Shown here in pieces: positions 1-10,984 of a stretch of 64,000 bases of DNA. How positions within the stretch are numbered: the first letter of the stretch is position 1; each line of letters begins with the position of its first letter. The translations under genes and the position numbers were made by a program. The notes below the pieces were generated by a model. The model made no database searches and was not told the origin of the DNA. It was given only the letters and a program-made list of their open reading frames with translations. The DNA is taken from positions 62,001-126,000 of the forward strand of contig MCFE01000148.1 in the NCBI GenBank assembly GCA_002104905.1. Direction: 5' to 3'. The DNA comes from Basidiobolus meristosporus CBS 931.73 (taxonomy: Eukaryota; Basidiobolomycota; Basidiobolomycetes; Basidiobolales; Basidiobolaceae).

Positions 1-699
1 ATATTGCTGAAGAGCAAGTGCATTGCTCCCAGTGGAAAGATTTTGCTCTAACATGCTACTTCTATCTTCAGTATCTCTGGCTTGTGATAATTCCATATTT
101 GGGCAAACTGCTTATAGCTTGCCAGCTTTGCTACAATTGAATGACAACTTTTATTTGTTTGCTGCATGAGTAGATGATGCTCTCAGTATTCTTCTTTAGA
201 TAATTACTGTGAGTGTGAGTTATACAATAAATCCCCTGCATTTCACACATTCAACAGCAATTCCCTTTATTGTGTCCCAAGAGGCAGGCATTGAGCTTAT
301 GGCTGCAGCATCTCCATGTAGATAACAATACGTGCCTTGATAAGATGTCCATTAGCAGCATTCTGCTGGAAAACCCACAATATTTGTCCAGTAATGGATA
401 CAGGGAGCTGTCCAAGATGGACAGTGATTTAGACCAAGATACAAATGAAACAACCAGCAGATTTTTGCTGTAGTACTGTAAGATTTGTAGCATTAGGGTT
501 AATAAGAATCAGTTACCAGCAGGAGTTGCTAGCAGATTACCTGTTCAGTGAGAATATATCAAGTGCCAAGGCAAAGGCATGGTCATATACCTCAATGTAG
601 TCTTAACTCAGAGTTGATTGTGATATTTGCCATAAAGATTTTACTGACAATGCATATGCTTGATTGATACTGAGTGTGATGCTGCATAGCTTCATCATA
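1..699. other. Unresolved AT-rich stretch
   Basis: No protein family, RNA gene or repeat shared with the rest of the window was recognised. Open frames are short and overlap on opposite strands, so none is called. It borders repeat X and is probably more decayed element sequence. Confidence 0.4.
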
Positions 700-1740
700 T
701 ATTCAATCACCTCCTACATCTGTGTGTACTGATTGGCTGTTGCTCTCTTTTACACTCCTTACTTCCTGACTCAACCAATACTCTAACTTTCATGCATAAA
801 AGCTGATTTATTCTTATTGAAACATCAGTTATGCCTACATTGCCAATTCTATTAACCTATATTAGCCCTTATACACAACTCTAACAATAGGCCCAACCCC
901 TCATTCAACAAGTAACTCCATTGAGATCCAGTAGTCAATAACTATTTCTGCTGTGGTGCCCTTTTTCTGTAACAATGAAAGGAACCCCACAGCTTTATGC
1001 CACTGCTCATTGACTAGTTTGCTTATGTCCTGGTCTTCAGCCAGTACTGCAAGGTCTAGCACCGCATCTGCCAATCTTTGAAATAAGTCCATGCAATATT
1101 CAAGTATGTTTTCTTAACCACTGCTATTGAAGGAGGGCTGCAACCTCTTAATGTGCCTATTGATGCTACAAAATTACATGGTAAGCATTTTAATAGTCTT
1201 TTGACTTCTTGACTTTGGTGCCTTGTCTGTCAGTGGAGTCTCTAACATATTCCTCTTCTCTGCAAGCTCATCTACCTCACTTGAGTGTAGCTCATATTGC
1301 TGCCTTGCAACCTCCTGAGAAAATAGCTTCTATCTTGTTGGTAATTCTCCTTGGCTATGACAGGACTCCAATTGCTCTGAGTAGACAGTGATAACTTGCA
1401 AGAACTAAAGCTTTTACTCACACATCTGTGTCTCTAGCTTGGGTAGTCCATTTTCTCTTAACCCTTGCCTTTATCACTGCCAAGTCTTTCACTGCTACTT
1501 TGACTGAGTACCACCTGTACTGTACTCTGTTTTCTCCCCAATAAATGCATCATAGATGCATCTGTTTCTGCCTGCTTGTCCCTAGCCACCAATCTTCTGG
1601 CTACCTGACAGTTCCTTGCTGCTGTTTTGGGGCTTTCAGCCTTGCTTGGGACAAGCTCTTGAAGAACCCACTGGTGTGTAGCTGGGAGACCCTTGTACTT
1701 CTGCCCTTCATTGATTCAGAGTTCATCTTCTAAGGCATTA
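700..1740 (-). repeat. Dispersed repeat X, left copy
   Basis: Read on the minus strand, this stretch matches 51543-52620 (plus strand) along most of its length, so the family occurs inverted near both edges of the window. The best coding trace is at 901-1092, where a peptide containing QRLADAVLDLAVLAEDQD aligns with the right copy. The coding trace is broken by stops in both copies. No transposase, reverse transcriptase, terminal inverted repeat or LTR was seen, so the class is unknown. It could be the gag-like or accessory part of a larger element. Confidence 0.65.
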
Positions 1741-1756
1741 GCAAGCTTTGGGTAGA

Positions 1757-4700
1757 TCCTACCTGGTATATATATTTGTGTCTGATAAGGATCTGCTTAT
1801 TCATTTGCTGACTAATGCTACTGATTTGATAGATACTGCTGATATACTGATAAGATAAACATATAACTAATTGATATGACTAAAAGCTGATCTAACTTAA
1901 ACATTCTAGCAGCAGATTGTTATATTCTCCCCTACTAGAGTTGAGAGGGTTCTCATGAATTGCTTTTCTTGTGATACCAATATCTTAATGGTTCAGTATT
2001 GTCAGCAAGTCTGGCAAGCTTGAGTCTGTCCCTATGCACTAAGTCTTCCCAGATATTGCCTTGTTTGTCCACTAGTTGGTAAGTTGCAAATGGACATTCT
2101 TGGATGATCTTGAATGGTCCTGTCCAATGTGGCTCAAACTTCTTTCAAATATTGTTTCTTAGCAATACAAAGTTCCCAACTGTCAATGCTTCTGGTGCTA
2201 TATTTTCATCAAATCTCTGCTTCAACTTTTCTGCACTTTGGGATACTGTGATCTGTGCCTCTTGACATCTTTGTTCCAGTTGCTGGTGTCTACTTGGCTG
2301 CCTGAGTTCATCTTCTAAGGTGTCTGTAAGTTTTGGTTGTGTGAGATCTCCTGGAATCCTTGGTTAACATCCAAACATAGAGTAAAATGGCAATTGTTAG
2401 GCTGTGTTGTGTACTCTGACTCTGCATGCAAAGAGTGCTTGGTCTATATACTCATCCCATCTACTGACAACTCCATTTGCATATTTGGTCAGCATTTTTC
2501 CAAATGATCCATTAAACCATTCAGTAACTCCATTAGTCCTGGGGTGATATACCAAGGTTTTCAAGTGTTTGATCTGCTGCATTTCCAGGTAAGCTTCCAA
2601 TATCTTTGCTATAAAGTTTGCACCTCTTCTGAATAGGATCGCTACTGGGCATCCAAACTTCATAACAATCTCATGGTAGATGAAACTTGCAACTTATTGT
2701 TCACTGGCTCTAGGTACAGCTTCAGCTACTGGCAATTTAGTGGCATGGTCAATTGCTACTAGGATCCAATGGTTGCATTTCCTGGTGGTTGGCAGTCTTC
2801 CACTAAAGTCAATTCCCCTCCTTTTGAATTGTCTTACAGGCTCCAAGGGAAAGAGTGCCACAATTCTCTGTAGTTGGCCTTGGTTGATTTGGCAATTTGG
2901 GCATGTTTTCACTAGCTTCTCAATGTCATTTTTCCTTTGGGGCCACCATGCTCTGGCTTTCACAAGGCTGTAGATTCCTTCAATTCCAAGATGTCCATAT
3001 TTATTGTGTAGCTTATGTATTAAATCCAGGCAAGAAACATGAGGGCAATAGGCAATGGGGCTTCCATCAACAATTTGGTAGAGTGTTTTATCCTCTACTA
3101 CAGATTTGCTGGCTTCATCCTGGATTATCTTCTTGATATCTTCATCCACCGCATCAGGAATGGCTTGGTCCTCCAAGTACTTTGGTAATTGGCTAGGCCA
3201 ATCTGATTCATGCACCAAGTTGAGTTATGCAACTTGCTCCAGCTTTGATGAGTACCCATGATTAAGTATTTGTAATGTCAATATCTGGTCCTGAATGCTG
3301 TCCTAGGGATGTCTCCTGGCTCTCACCTTAATCTGGTTATATCCTCACATGAGGTCAATCTTGCTGAAAATAGTGGCTCCATTGAGTTGTTCCAAAAGCT
3401 CATCAATCCAAGGTTTGGGGTACTTATTCTTCACTATAACTGAGTTGAGGGCTCTGTAGTCAATGCATATCCTAAATGTTCCATCCTTCTTTGTCACAAA
3501 AAGTACTGGTGCCCCTAAGGTGACTTGCTGGGTCTGATATATCCTTGCTCCAGTAACTGATCTATTTGTCTCTTCATCTCTTCCAACTCCAATGGACTCA
3601 TTCCGTAAGGTGCCTTACTCACTGGAGGGCTATCTCCTTTTTCAATGGCAAGATCCATGTCTTTGACAGGTGGTAGGTTTAAAAGCTCATCTGGAAATAT
3701 GTCTGAATATTCCTTCAAAAGAGTCTGGACCTTATGGGGTACTGAAGTAGAGGAATACTCCTGTAATACTGCCATGAGAAACATCTGGGTGCCTTTTCTT
3801 AGTGCTCTACACAACTGTATCTTGCTAAGTTCACTTGTTTCACACACACTGGAATTGACCAAGTTAAAATCCAGTCTGGCAGGTAATAGCTCATAGGTCT
3901 TGTTGTCCTTCTAGATCTGAGAAGCATGGGTTCTCCAGTTGATTGATAGATTACAACAAAATAGCCAGGTTTTCCCAAGTACAAGGTCAAACTTGCAGTT
4001 CCCAAATATATAGGCCTGTAGGTCTTCATCATAGTCATTGATCTTCATCCTTGCTGGCTGAGTAATACAGTTGATTATGTGAGAGTTCCCATCAGCTGTT
4101 GAGACTGAAGTTGGTTTGGTGGGTTCTGAGTTGATTCCAGCTTTCAAAGCAAATTGCTCTGACATGTACTCTTGCATTGCTCCTGAGTCAATCATGATCT
4201 TGGCAGGTACTCCATTGATTACTCCATTCACGTATAATAGCTTTCCTGAGTTTGAGGCCATCTGGGATATGTATTCTTCTGTTGTATGGAAGGTGAGTTC
4301 TGAGTCTTCTTCAAGCTCATCCACCATGTTACTATGCTCCAGGGCCTCAATATGGTTAAAGGTTCTCAATGGCCAGAGTCCATTTCTTCTCTGAGGGCAG
4401 TACTTTGCAATATGTCCCTGCTGGTGGCAATTGAAGCCAAGTCCGCTCTTCTTACATTCCTCTGAAGTTGGATTCCTCTGTATAGCATCTATTTCCATTG
4501 GCAATGCTTCTGATGGTTTTCTTTTATAGTGATTGTAGCCTCTGTGATTAGTCATTGTGGGCTTCCCAACTCCAAACATAGCTGAGTCATAGTCAATGGC
4601 AATCTTGATGGCTTCTTCAATAGTCTGAGGTCTTTGATAATTCACTTCCTTACATGTACTTTCTTTCAACCCATCAATAAAGTATTTGACTTGATCCAGA

Positions 4701-5418
4701 GGGCCCATTCTGTCAATTGGCCCAAGTAGATATCTATATTCAGAGATGTACTCTTGGATTATTCCTTTCTGTCTGAGTGTCTTCACCTTTCTTCTTAGTA
4801 GTGTCTGTTGGTGTGCGGGCTCAAAGGAGTCCTAAATTTCCAACACATACTTGTCCCAGGTAGAGATTGTAGAGCATCCCATCATGGTGGCTGATCTGAT
4901 CTTCTTGTGGTACTACTGTAAAGCTGCATCTACCAGGTAAGAGGCTGCAATTTGTAACATGCTTTCTGGAGTAATACCCTTAGCCTTGAAAGCTTCTACA
5001 ATCTGGAAGAGCCAAGTTCCCAGGTTTTCATTGACTCTACCATGGTACCAGTTGACCTTTACACTAAAGTTGCTCTTGACCAGGTTTTGCTGGCTTTGGG
5101 CCATGGTAGTCTTTGCTTGATGCTGCTGGGCCAGAATTTGTTTCATAGCATTCTTCAATTCTTGGTTTTTGGACATCTTGAGGAAGGCTTCTTCCTTCTT
5201 CAGGAGGGATGTTTCTGGTTATTGCTGCCACCATTGTTACAAGTCTTGGTACAAGAGTTGTAGAGCAATAGGGAGTTTAACTAGTATTATATTCACTAAA
5301 ACTTGAACTCATCTTTACTGAGGTTCAAGCAGCTCCTTATATATATTTTGCCAGATCAATTGCTGACTGATTGTATTTCCTAATGTATGCTGTGGCTGAT
5401 TACTCATATGATTGCATC
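1757..5418 (-). mobile_element. Ty3/gypsy family A element G1 (degraded)
   Basis: A minus-strand gypsy retrotransposon. The 3' LTR is truncated (about 1757-1924) and is preceded, in element orientation, by a polypurine tract reading GTAGGGGAGAA. The 5' LTR starts at 5235 and is interrupted at 5418 by element GA. The rest of that LTR probably lies at 8900-9059, with about 25 bp missing. The order is gag, protease, partial RT, integrase. Most of RT and all of RNase H are deleted near 3250, where the RT frame runs into the region just before integrase. The element cannot be autonomous. Confidence 0.85.
1935..5176 (-). pseudogene. Gypsy A gag-pol of G1, deleted and interrupted
   Basis: One long frame from ATG 5176 encodes Gag (capsid motif WYHGRVNENLGTW), then a CCHC knuckle of the form C-x2-C-x4-H-x4-C near 4440-4380 whose first Cys is not preserved (GFNCHQQGHIAKYCP). 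An aspartic protease follows with IMIDSGA near 4180. The RT N-terminus (DYRALNSV) lies at 3430-3460. After the deletion, integrase starts at 3218 with the HHCC zinc region (HKLHNKYGHLG, CPNC) and shows GIDFSGRL as the first catalytic-Asp motif. The second Asp motif reads FRRGAN in place of the usual SDRGAN, so that catalytic Asp is lost. Internal stops (for example near 4912) and the RT/RNase H loss show it is dead. Confidence 0.85.
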
Positions 5419-5970
5419 TGTTATGATCTGCTGCTTGAATATTTTAGTTAGATCAGTTTTTAGTCAAATCAATTAGTTATATGTTTATCTTATCAGAAAA
5501 TCAGTATTATCAATCAAATCAGTAGCATTAGTCAGCAAATGAATCAGCAGATCCTTATCAGACAGAAATAGATATATTCAGTAGGATCTTATTGGGTGAT
5601 GATGATGCAATCAGTTGAGTCATCAGTCACGGCCTACATTGGGAAATACAATTAGTCAGCAATTGATCTGGCAAAATGTGTACAAGGAGCAGCTAGAACC
5701 TCAACAAAGATCAGTACAGGTCCTGGTGAATACAATACTAGTTAAACTCCCTATTCCTCCACAACTCTTATACCAAGACTTGTAACATTGGTAGCAGCAG
5801 TAACAAGAAACATACCTCCTGAAGTCAGAAGAAGCCACCCTCAAGATGTCTGAAAATCAAGAATGGAAGAATGTTATGCAACAAATCCTGGCCCAGCAGC
5901 AACAAGGAATGACTACCATGGCCCAAAGCCAGCAAAACTCTGTCAAGAGCAACTTTGGTGTGAAGGTCAA

Positions 5971-6226
5971 CCAGTGTGGTGGTGTATAAGTCCAAAGGGC
6001 AAAATACAGCCAACACTTCTCAAGTGTGAATGTGTGTGGGGTGTTCACTGGGTGCAATAACCTCTGGCAAAAGCTTGCTAGGAATACTGGGTCTTTTGTC
6101 TAATCTAATGTGAAGGGGGATAAAGCCTCAAGCTTGTCAAGGGAAAACTATTGAACTACAATCCCCAACTTAGTTGGTGTCTTAACAAAAGTTTATAATG
6201 GCTTTGATGTCCTTTGAGATGACAGT
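5971..6226. other. Unclassified insert next to Harbinger H1
   Basis: This segment matches neither gypsy A nor Harbinger. At 6155-6170 it contains CTACAATCCCCAACTT, also present at 49027-49042 in the leader of gypsy B, so it may derive from a gypsy-B-like element. It ends in AGT just before the H1 terminal repeat, the same three bases as the duplication around H2. Confidence 0.4.
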
Positions 6227-6984
6227 AGACTTGTTCCATCGTACCGTGCCAGGGTGCGCGGTGCGATCTGCAGTTGCAAAGAACGATCGGGCGCGATATT
6301 ATAGCTACCAGAAGGCAGGATCGTTCTTGGACAATTTTGCACCATGCGGGACAATCTCGCACACTATGGCACAATCTGACACGATGAGGTTGGCGCGGAT
6401 GATCGCGCCAACTTGTAATGCTTGCATCACGTGCGCAATCGGATACCGCTATAATGGCAGGTAAAATCCGGTATTTGGATATGTTTCTTTAATGTAAATG
6501 TAAATAAATGTGTATCACACTATAAACTACACTGATACTTACCATTTTGGTTACCCTCACTCCAATTGAACGGTATCTCAGTGGTTAATTGGTCCAAAAG
6601 TATCCTGAAGCTGGCAGCCCCCAATTGGCTCATTGACTACTGAAAAAGCTACCTGATTTGCCATCAAATATCCCATTTTGCCCATTGAGCAAGTAAATCC
6701 CTGATCCTAGTGATTGGGCAAGGTGTCATAGCTAGCACGCAAGCGATTGTGTAGGTGCAAAACAGATCCAATAGCTGCACTGGTATTACAGATGACGTAT
6801 ATATATGCAGGGTGTTTATTTATAGGGGTTCTGTCTCAAATGTGAGACGACCTTGATATTACTTATATCAAAAATTTGATGATCACTGATTTGCGATGGC
6901 TTGATTCGGATCGCAAAAAAAAAGGGTTGTCGGGATCATTACAAATGTGAGCGATTCAAAGCGATTGCATCATCTTCAGATATC
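6227..6984 (+). mobile_element. PIF/Harbinger-type transposon H1, left end only
   Basis: It begins with the terminal repeat AGACTTGTTCC and is collinear with H2 29732-30480 until CATCATCTTC. There it joins gypsy integrase sequence directly. No transposase or right terminal repeat is present. H1 has kept many CpG dinucleotides (21 by hand count in 6227-6465) where H2 and H3 show TG or CA, so it is closest to the ancestral state. Confidence 0.85.
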
Positions 6985-8142
6985 AAGAAGATAATCCATG
7001 ATGAAGCCAGCAAATTTGTAATACAGGATGAAACACTCTACCAAATTGCTGATGGATGCCTTATTGCCTATTGCCCTTATGTTTCTTGCCTGGATTTAAT
7101 ACATAAGCTACACAATGGATATGGTCATCTTGGGATTGAAGGAATCTACAGCCTTGTGAAAGCCAGAGCATGGTGGCCCAGAATGAAAAATGACATTGAG
7201 AAGCTAGTGAAAACATGCCCAAATTGCCAATTCAACCAAGACCAACCACATAGAATTGCTGAGCTCTTTCCCTTGGAGCCTGTAAGACCATTTGAAGGAT
7301 GGGGAATTGACTTTTTTGGAAGACTGCCAGCTACTGGGAAATGCAACCATTGGATCCTAGTAGCAATTGACCATGCCACTAAATGGCCAGTGGCCAAAGC
7401 TGTACCTAGAGCCAGTGAACAAGAAGTTGCAAGTTTCATGTGCAATGAGATCCTTTTCAAGTTTGGATGCCCTGTAGAGATTCTATCTGATAGAGGTGCA
7501 AGCTCTATGGCAAAGACATTGGAAGCTTACCTGGAAATGCAGCATATCAAACACTTGAAAACCTCAGCATATCACCCCAGAACCAATAGAGTCACTGAAT
7601 GGTTTAATGGATTATTTGGGAAAATGCTGACCAAGTATGCAAATGCAGTTGTCAGAAGATGGGATGAGTATATAGAACAAGCACACTTTGTACGCAGAGT
7701 TAGAGTGCAAAACACCACCCAGCAATTGCCATTTTACTTGTTGTATGGATGTCAACCAAGGATTGCAGGAGATCTCACACAACCAAAGCTTGCAGACACC
7801 TTAGAAGATGAACTCAGGCAGCCAAGTACACACCAGCAACTGAAACAAAAATGTCAAGGGGCACAGACCAAAGTATCTTAAAGTGTAGAAAAGATGAAGC
7901 TGAGATTTGACAAGACTATAGCACCAGAAGCATTGACAGTTGGGAACTTTGTATTGCTAAGAAACAACACTTGGAAAAAGTTTGAGCCACATTGGACAGG
8001 ACCATTCAAGATCATCCAAGAATGTCCATTTGCAACTTACCAACTAGAGGACAAACAAGGCAATATCTGAGAAATCTTAGTGCATAGGGACAGACTCAAG
8101 CTTGCAAGACCTGCTGACAATACTCAACCATTAAGATATTAA
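6985..8142 (+). pseudogene. Gypsy A integrase of GA, fused to Harbinger sequence
   Basis: An open frame from 6901 to 7881 begins in the Harbinger 5' region and enters gypsy pol at about 6985. It shows the integrase zinc region (HKLHNGYGHLG, CPNC) and the D,D-35-E catalytic core: Asp in GIDFFGRL, Asp in LSDRGA and Glu in NRVTEWFNG. After a stop at 7881 the same protein continues through the GPFKII motif typical of the gypsy integrase C-terminus, to a stop at 8142. The core is one of the best preserved integrases in the window, but the upstream fusion means it has no normal start or polyprotein context. Confidence 0.8.
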
Positions 8143-8194
8143 TATCACAAGAAAAGAGACTCAGGAGAACCCTCTCAACTTTAGTAGGGGAGAA

Positions 8195-8899
8195 TGTTAT
8201 GATCTGCTGCTTGAATGTTTAAGTTAGATCAGTTTTTAGTCATATCAATTAGTATATGCTTAGGTTATCAGAATATCAGTATTATCTATCAAATCAGTAG
8301 CATTAGTCAGCAAATGAGCCCGCAGATCATAATCAGACAGAAATAGATATATGAGGTAGGATCTTATTGGGTGATGATGATGCAATCAAATGAGTCATCA
8401 ACCACAGCCTACATTAGGAAACACAATTAGTCAGCAATTGATATGGCAAATTTTATATAAGGAGCTACTGGAATCTCAATAAAAATCAGTTCAAGTTTTA
8501 GTGAATACTGTTGTAAAATTCGTAATTTCCATCTAAATATTCACCTAACTTAGTCACTTAGATCATTACCCTCAAATCCTAGAGAATACTGACCAAATTC
8601 CTTGTCGGGATTTACTTAGAATATTTACCCAGAACATGAAAATTCTCAAAGTTGTCCAAACAGCCCCAAACTTTGCACACATGTTCTTGGGACCTTCCTT
8701 AACCTATTCTACGTGTTTGTAATGCCAAGACCAGGTAAAAGTATAAATACCACTTTTACATTCAATAAATCATTAAGTGAAAACCACATAATCTACTTGT
8801 TCTCCCAATCACTTCCAATATCTCCAAGACTCTTACAACAAATACAATACTAGCTAAACTCCCTATTTCTCTACAACTCTTATACCAAGACTTGCAACA
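8195..8899 (+). repeat. 3' LTR of gypsy GA, split by a solo LTR
   Basis: The LTR starts TGTTATGATC after the polypurine tract GTAGGGGAGAA and ends in TTGCAACA at 8899. It is interrupted at 8509-8840 by a copia-B-type LTR. Removing the insert and one copy of AATAC restores the usual gypsy A LTR order. Confidence 0.85.
8509..8840 (+). mobile_element. Solo LTR, copia family B
   Basis: A 332 bp TG...CA sequence (TGTTGTAAAATTC to CTTACAACA) flanked by a perfect 5 bp duplication AATAC (8504-8508 and 8841-8845) within a gypsy LTR. It resembles the LTRs at 51275-51542 and 56178-56650. It contains a TATA-like AGTATAAATACC. With no internal region it is best read as a product of LTR-LTR recombination. 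Confidence 0.9.
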
Positions 8900-9059
8900 A
8901 ATATATCTATTTCTGTCTGACAAGGATCTATTGATTCATTTGCTGACTAATGCTTCTGATTTGATAGATTATACTGATAAACTGATAGGCTAAACATATA
9001 ACTAATTGATTTGACTAAAAACTGATATAACTTAAACATTCAAGCAGTAGATCCTAACA
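8900..9059 (-). repeat. Partial gypsy A LTR, probably the rest of the G1 5' LTR
   Basis: A minus-strand LTR segment ending in CCTAACA at 9059. Joined to 5235-5418 it gives almost a full LTR, lacking about 25 bp. This is consistent with GA having inserted there with a small deletion. It could instead be the 3' LTR of G2. Confidence 0.6.
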
Positions 9060-9198
9060 CAATAACTTAGCAGGCAAATGGTGCATGGTCTATAAACTGA
9101 ACCCATCTGCTGACAGTTCCATTTGTATAATTAGACAGCATTTTTCAAATAATTCATCAAACTGCTCAGTGACTCCAATTGTTCTAAGGTGATATGCC
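9060..9198 (-). mobile_element. Gypsy A element G2, left fragment (integrase)
   Basis: Degraded minus-strand integrase sequence that continues at 18793, on the other side of copia C1. The ATGCC at its right edge (9194-9198) is one copy of the C1 target duplication. Confidence 0.75.
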
Positions 9199-9528
9199 TG
9201 TTGCAATTTAAGAAGTGATTTGGTTATAAAGAACTTATCAAGAAATAGTGATAATAGTTGAACTGTTGTTTATTAGTAAAGAAGCTCAGTATTTATACCT
9301 TTGGAGATGTAATACAGCTGTAACACTAAGTAAGGAGGTTTATCAATATTCAGGAGCATTCTATAACAGTTTCAGGGTTGGTACATAATAGTTGGTAGTG
9401 GTGATAATATGAACCTGACTAGAGAGGAATAATCATAAGATCATAGATCTGAAGAAAGTGGCAAAGTTAGAGATGTAAATGAGTCCCACAGTGACCAAGA
9501 CTAGTCCAGATTTGTTAAGTAAACTTTT
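9199..9528 (-). repeat. 3' LTR of copia C1, truncated at the viral junction
   Basis: Matches the 18424-18792 LTR from TGTTGCAATTTAAG up to GTTAAGTAAACTTTT, then diverges. The missing end (about 40 bp, terminating in TTTCAACA elsewhere) is not found at the other side of the viral block. A 12-base string CCAGATTTGTTA occurs at 9506-9517 and again at 9542-9553 across the junction. Confidence 0.85.
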
Positions 9529-9576
9529 TTCTCACATGAAGCCAGATTTGTTAGTTCAAATACTGTGTGACAGCAT

Positions 9577-10541
9577 TTGACAGAAAATTTATGATCATTC
9601 GGAAATTTTAATACACAACTTAATCAAAGCTTTAAACAAATCTCATAATGCTTTTATTAATGTGTATCATGCAAACTTCTCTCAAACACTCAGATGTGTT
9701 GCCAAATTAACAACCGGGAAAAATAAGGGACAACAATGTAAATATCAGGCAAAAGATCATAAACTTTGTGGACATCATTTACATCATCTTCATCAAACCG
9801 TTTTAGAAGACGACACTGCTTCTTGCACTAACAACAAACAAATATCTAAAACATTAGCTTTACCAAACAAATTATTTTTCAACAAGATACAACAAAAGTT
9901 TATGCTCAAGATGACAAGATTGTAACCAAAGAAAATTTGCCACAAGATGTTAAAGTTGCATCAGAAAAAACTCCAAAACAAAATACAAAAAAGGCTTTTG
10001 TTCAAGGTGTTAAAGTTGCTTCAGAAAAAACTCCAAAACAAAATACAAAAAAGACTTCTGTTCAAGATGTTAAAGTTGCATCAGATAATAAATCAAAAAC
10101 TAACATGTCAAACAATCAAAAGTCTGCTACACAAATCTTAAAGCAGCAACTACGTAATAATATTCCTTTTAACACCAGTTCTTTTAACACCAACCTTTTA
10201 ACCGACAAATCTTTTGATGAACAAATTTTAGGCAAAGAGTTTTTGGAAATGGATTCGTTAATAAACAAGAATTTGGCAAAGAAGTTTATGATAAAGATGC
10301 TACCAAGAAATTTGTTTATGAAGATGAGTTAAAAGCTGATCTTAAACAAGTTGTTGTAAAAGAAAATATATACGTTGCTACTCAAGATATGTTACCGGTT
10401 GACCATTTAGATATCATAACAAATGAGATTGGCGTATTAGTTGGGACTTCTAAAGGAGTTGTTCCGTTAGTTAAAGATTATATAATACCTTATATGTATA
10501 ATAGTTTGATAGATAAAGTAAAAAAGTATATGAAAGGTTAA
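9577..10541 (+). pseudogene. Zinc-motif protein with 20-residue repeats, frameshifted
   Basis: The open frame runs from a stop at about 9577 with no clear ATG; a GTG at 9662 is a possible start. It encodes a C-x13-C-x9-C-x2-H motif (RCVAKL...GQQCK...LCGHHL) of a small Cys/His type I associate with large DNA virus proteins. Near 9880 the frame shifts and a lysine-rich part with two full tandem repeats of VKVASEKTPKQNTKK plus a short linker (60 bp units at 9949-10068) follows. A second shift near 10250 leads to a C-terminal segment ending at 10541 (VVPLVKDYIIPYMYNSL). Both shifts lie in low-complexity AT sequence, so they are either true decay or sequencing error. The function is not known. Confidence 0.6.
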
Positions 10542-10656
10542 ACGTGTTAATAAGCTTTAATTTGTATATAATGTTGATGTTAATATTTGTAATAATGTAT
10601 ATTGTATTATTAATTTGTAAATTATTATTTTAACTTTTGAAAACTTTTTTTACAAA

Positions 10657-10915
10657 CTTAGTTTTTATATTGTAAATATAATCATTGGTTTGGATTAATA
10701 ACGTATTTAGTTCTTATACTGTAAATATAATTATTAGTCTGGGTTAATAGCATACTTAGTCCTTATATTGTAAACATAATTATTGGTCTGGATTAATAGC
10801 ATACTTAGTTCTTATATTGTAAATATAATTATTAGTCTGGATTAATAGCATATTTAGTTCCTATATTGTAAATATAATTATTAGTCTGGATTAATAGCAT
10901 ACTTAGTTCTTATAT
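10657..10915. repeat. Tandem array of a 49 bp unit
   Basis: About five copies in phase (10681-10729, 10730-10778, 10779-10827, 10828-10876, then a partial) with a partial copy before them. The unit contains GGATTAATAGCATACTTAG and ends TTGTAAATATA. There are no unique spacers, so it is not a CRISPR array. It lies between the converging zinc-motif gene (+) and RPB5 (-), where it could serve as a shared 3' region. The rest of 10542-10984 is AT-rich with no gene seen. Confidence 0.9.
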
Positions 10916-10984
10916 CTTTGATCCTTGTATTAAAAACTTTTATTAATATTTTCCCAACGTTTTAAAAAGTTTTTTTTCGGGTCT

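Larger units (their letters stand above)
5419..8899 (+). mobile_element. Ty3/gypsy family A element GA, chimeric
   Basis: The 5' LTR is 5419-5787 (TGTTATGATC to TGTAACA) and is followed by TTGGTAGCAGC, a primer-binding site of the type complementary to initiator-Met tRNA 3' ends. Gag begins at ATG 5846 but stops matching the family near 5970. Gag C-terminus, protease, RT and RNase H are absent. In their place are 5971-6226 (unclassified) and a Harbinger left end (6227-6984), then integrase and a 3' LTR (8195-8899, itself split by a solo LTR). The flanks do not give a clean target duplication. It appears to sit in the 5' LTR of G1. Confidence 0.8.

Noticed and set aside
7146-7460. Minus-strand frame opposite the gypsy integrase
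   Set aside because: It is a reverse-strand shadow of the integrase gene; the same shadow appears opposite other integrase copies (for example 41463-41846).
5414-8904. Clean target duplication for gypsy GA
   Set aside because: Flanking bases (CATC left, AATA right) do not match; a deletion at insertion or later recombination is more likely.
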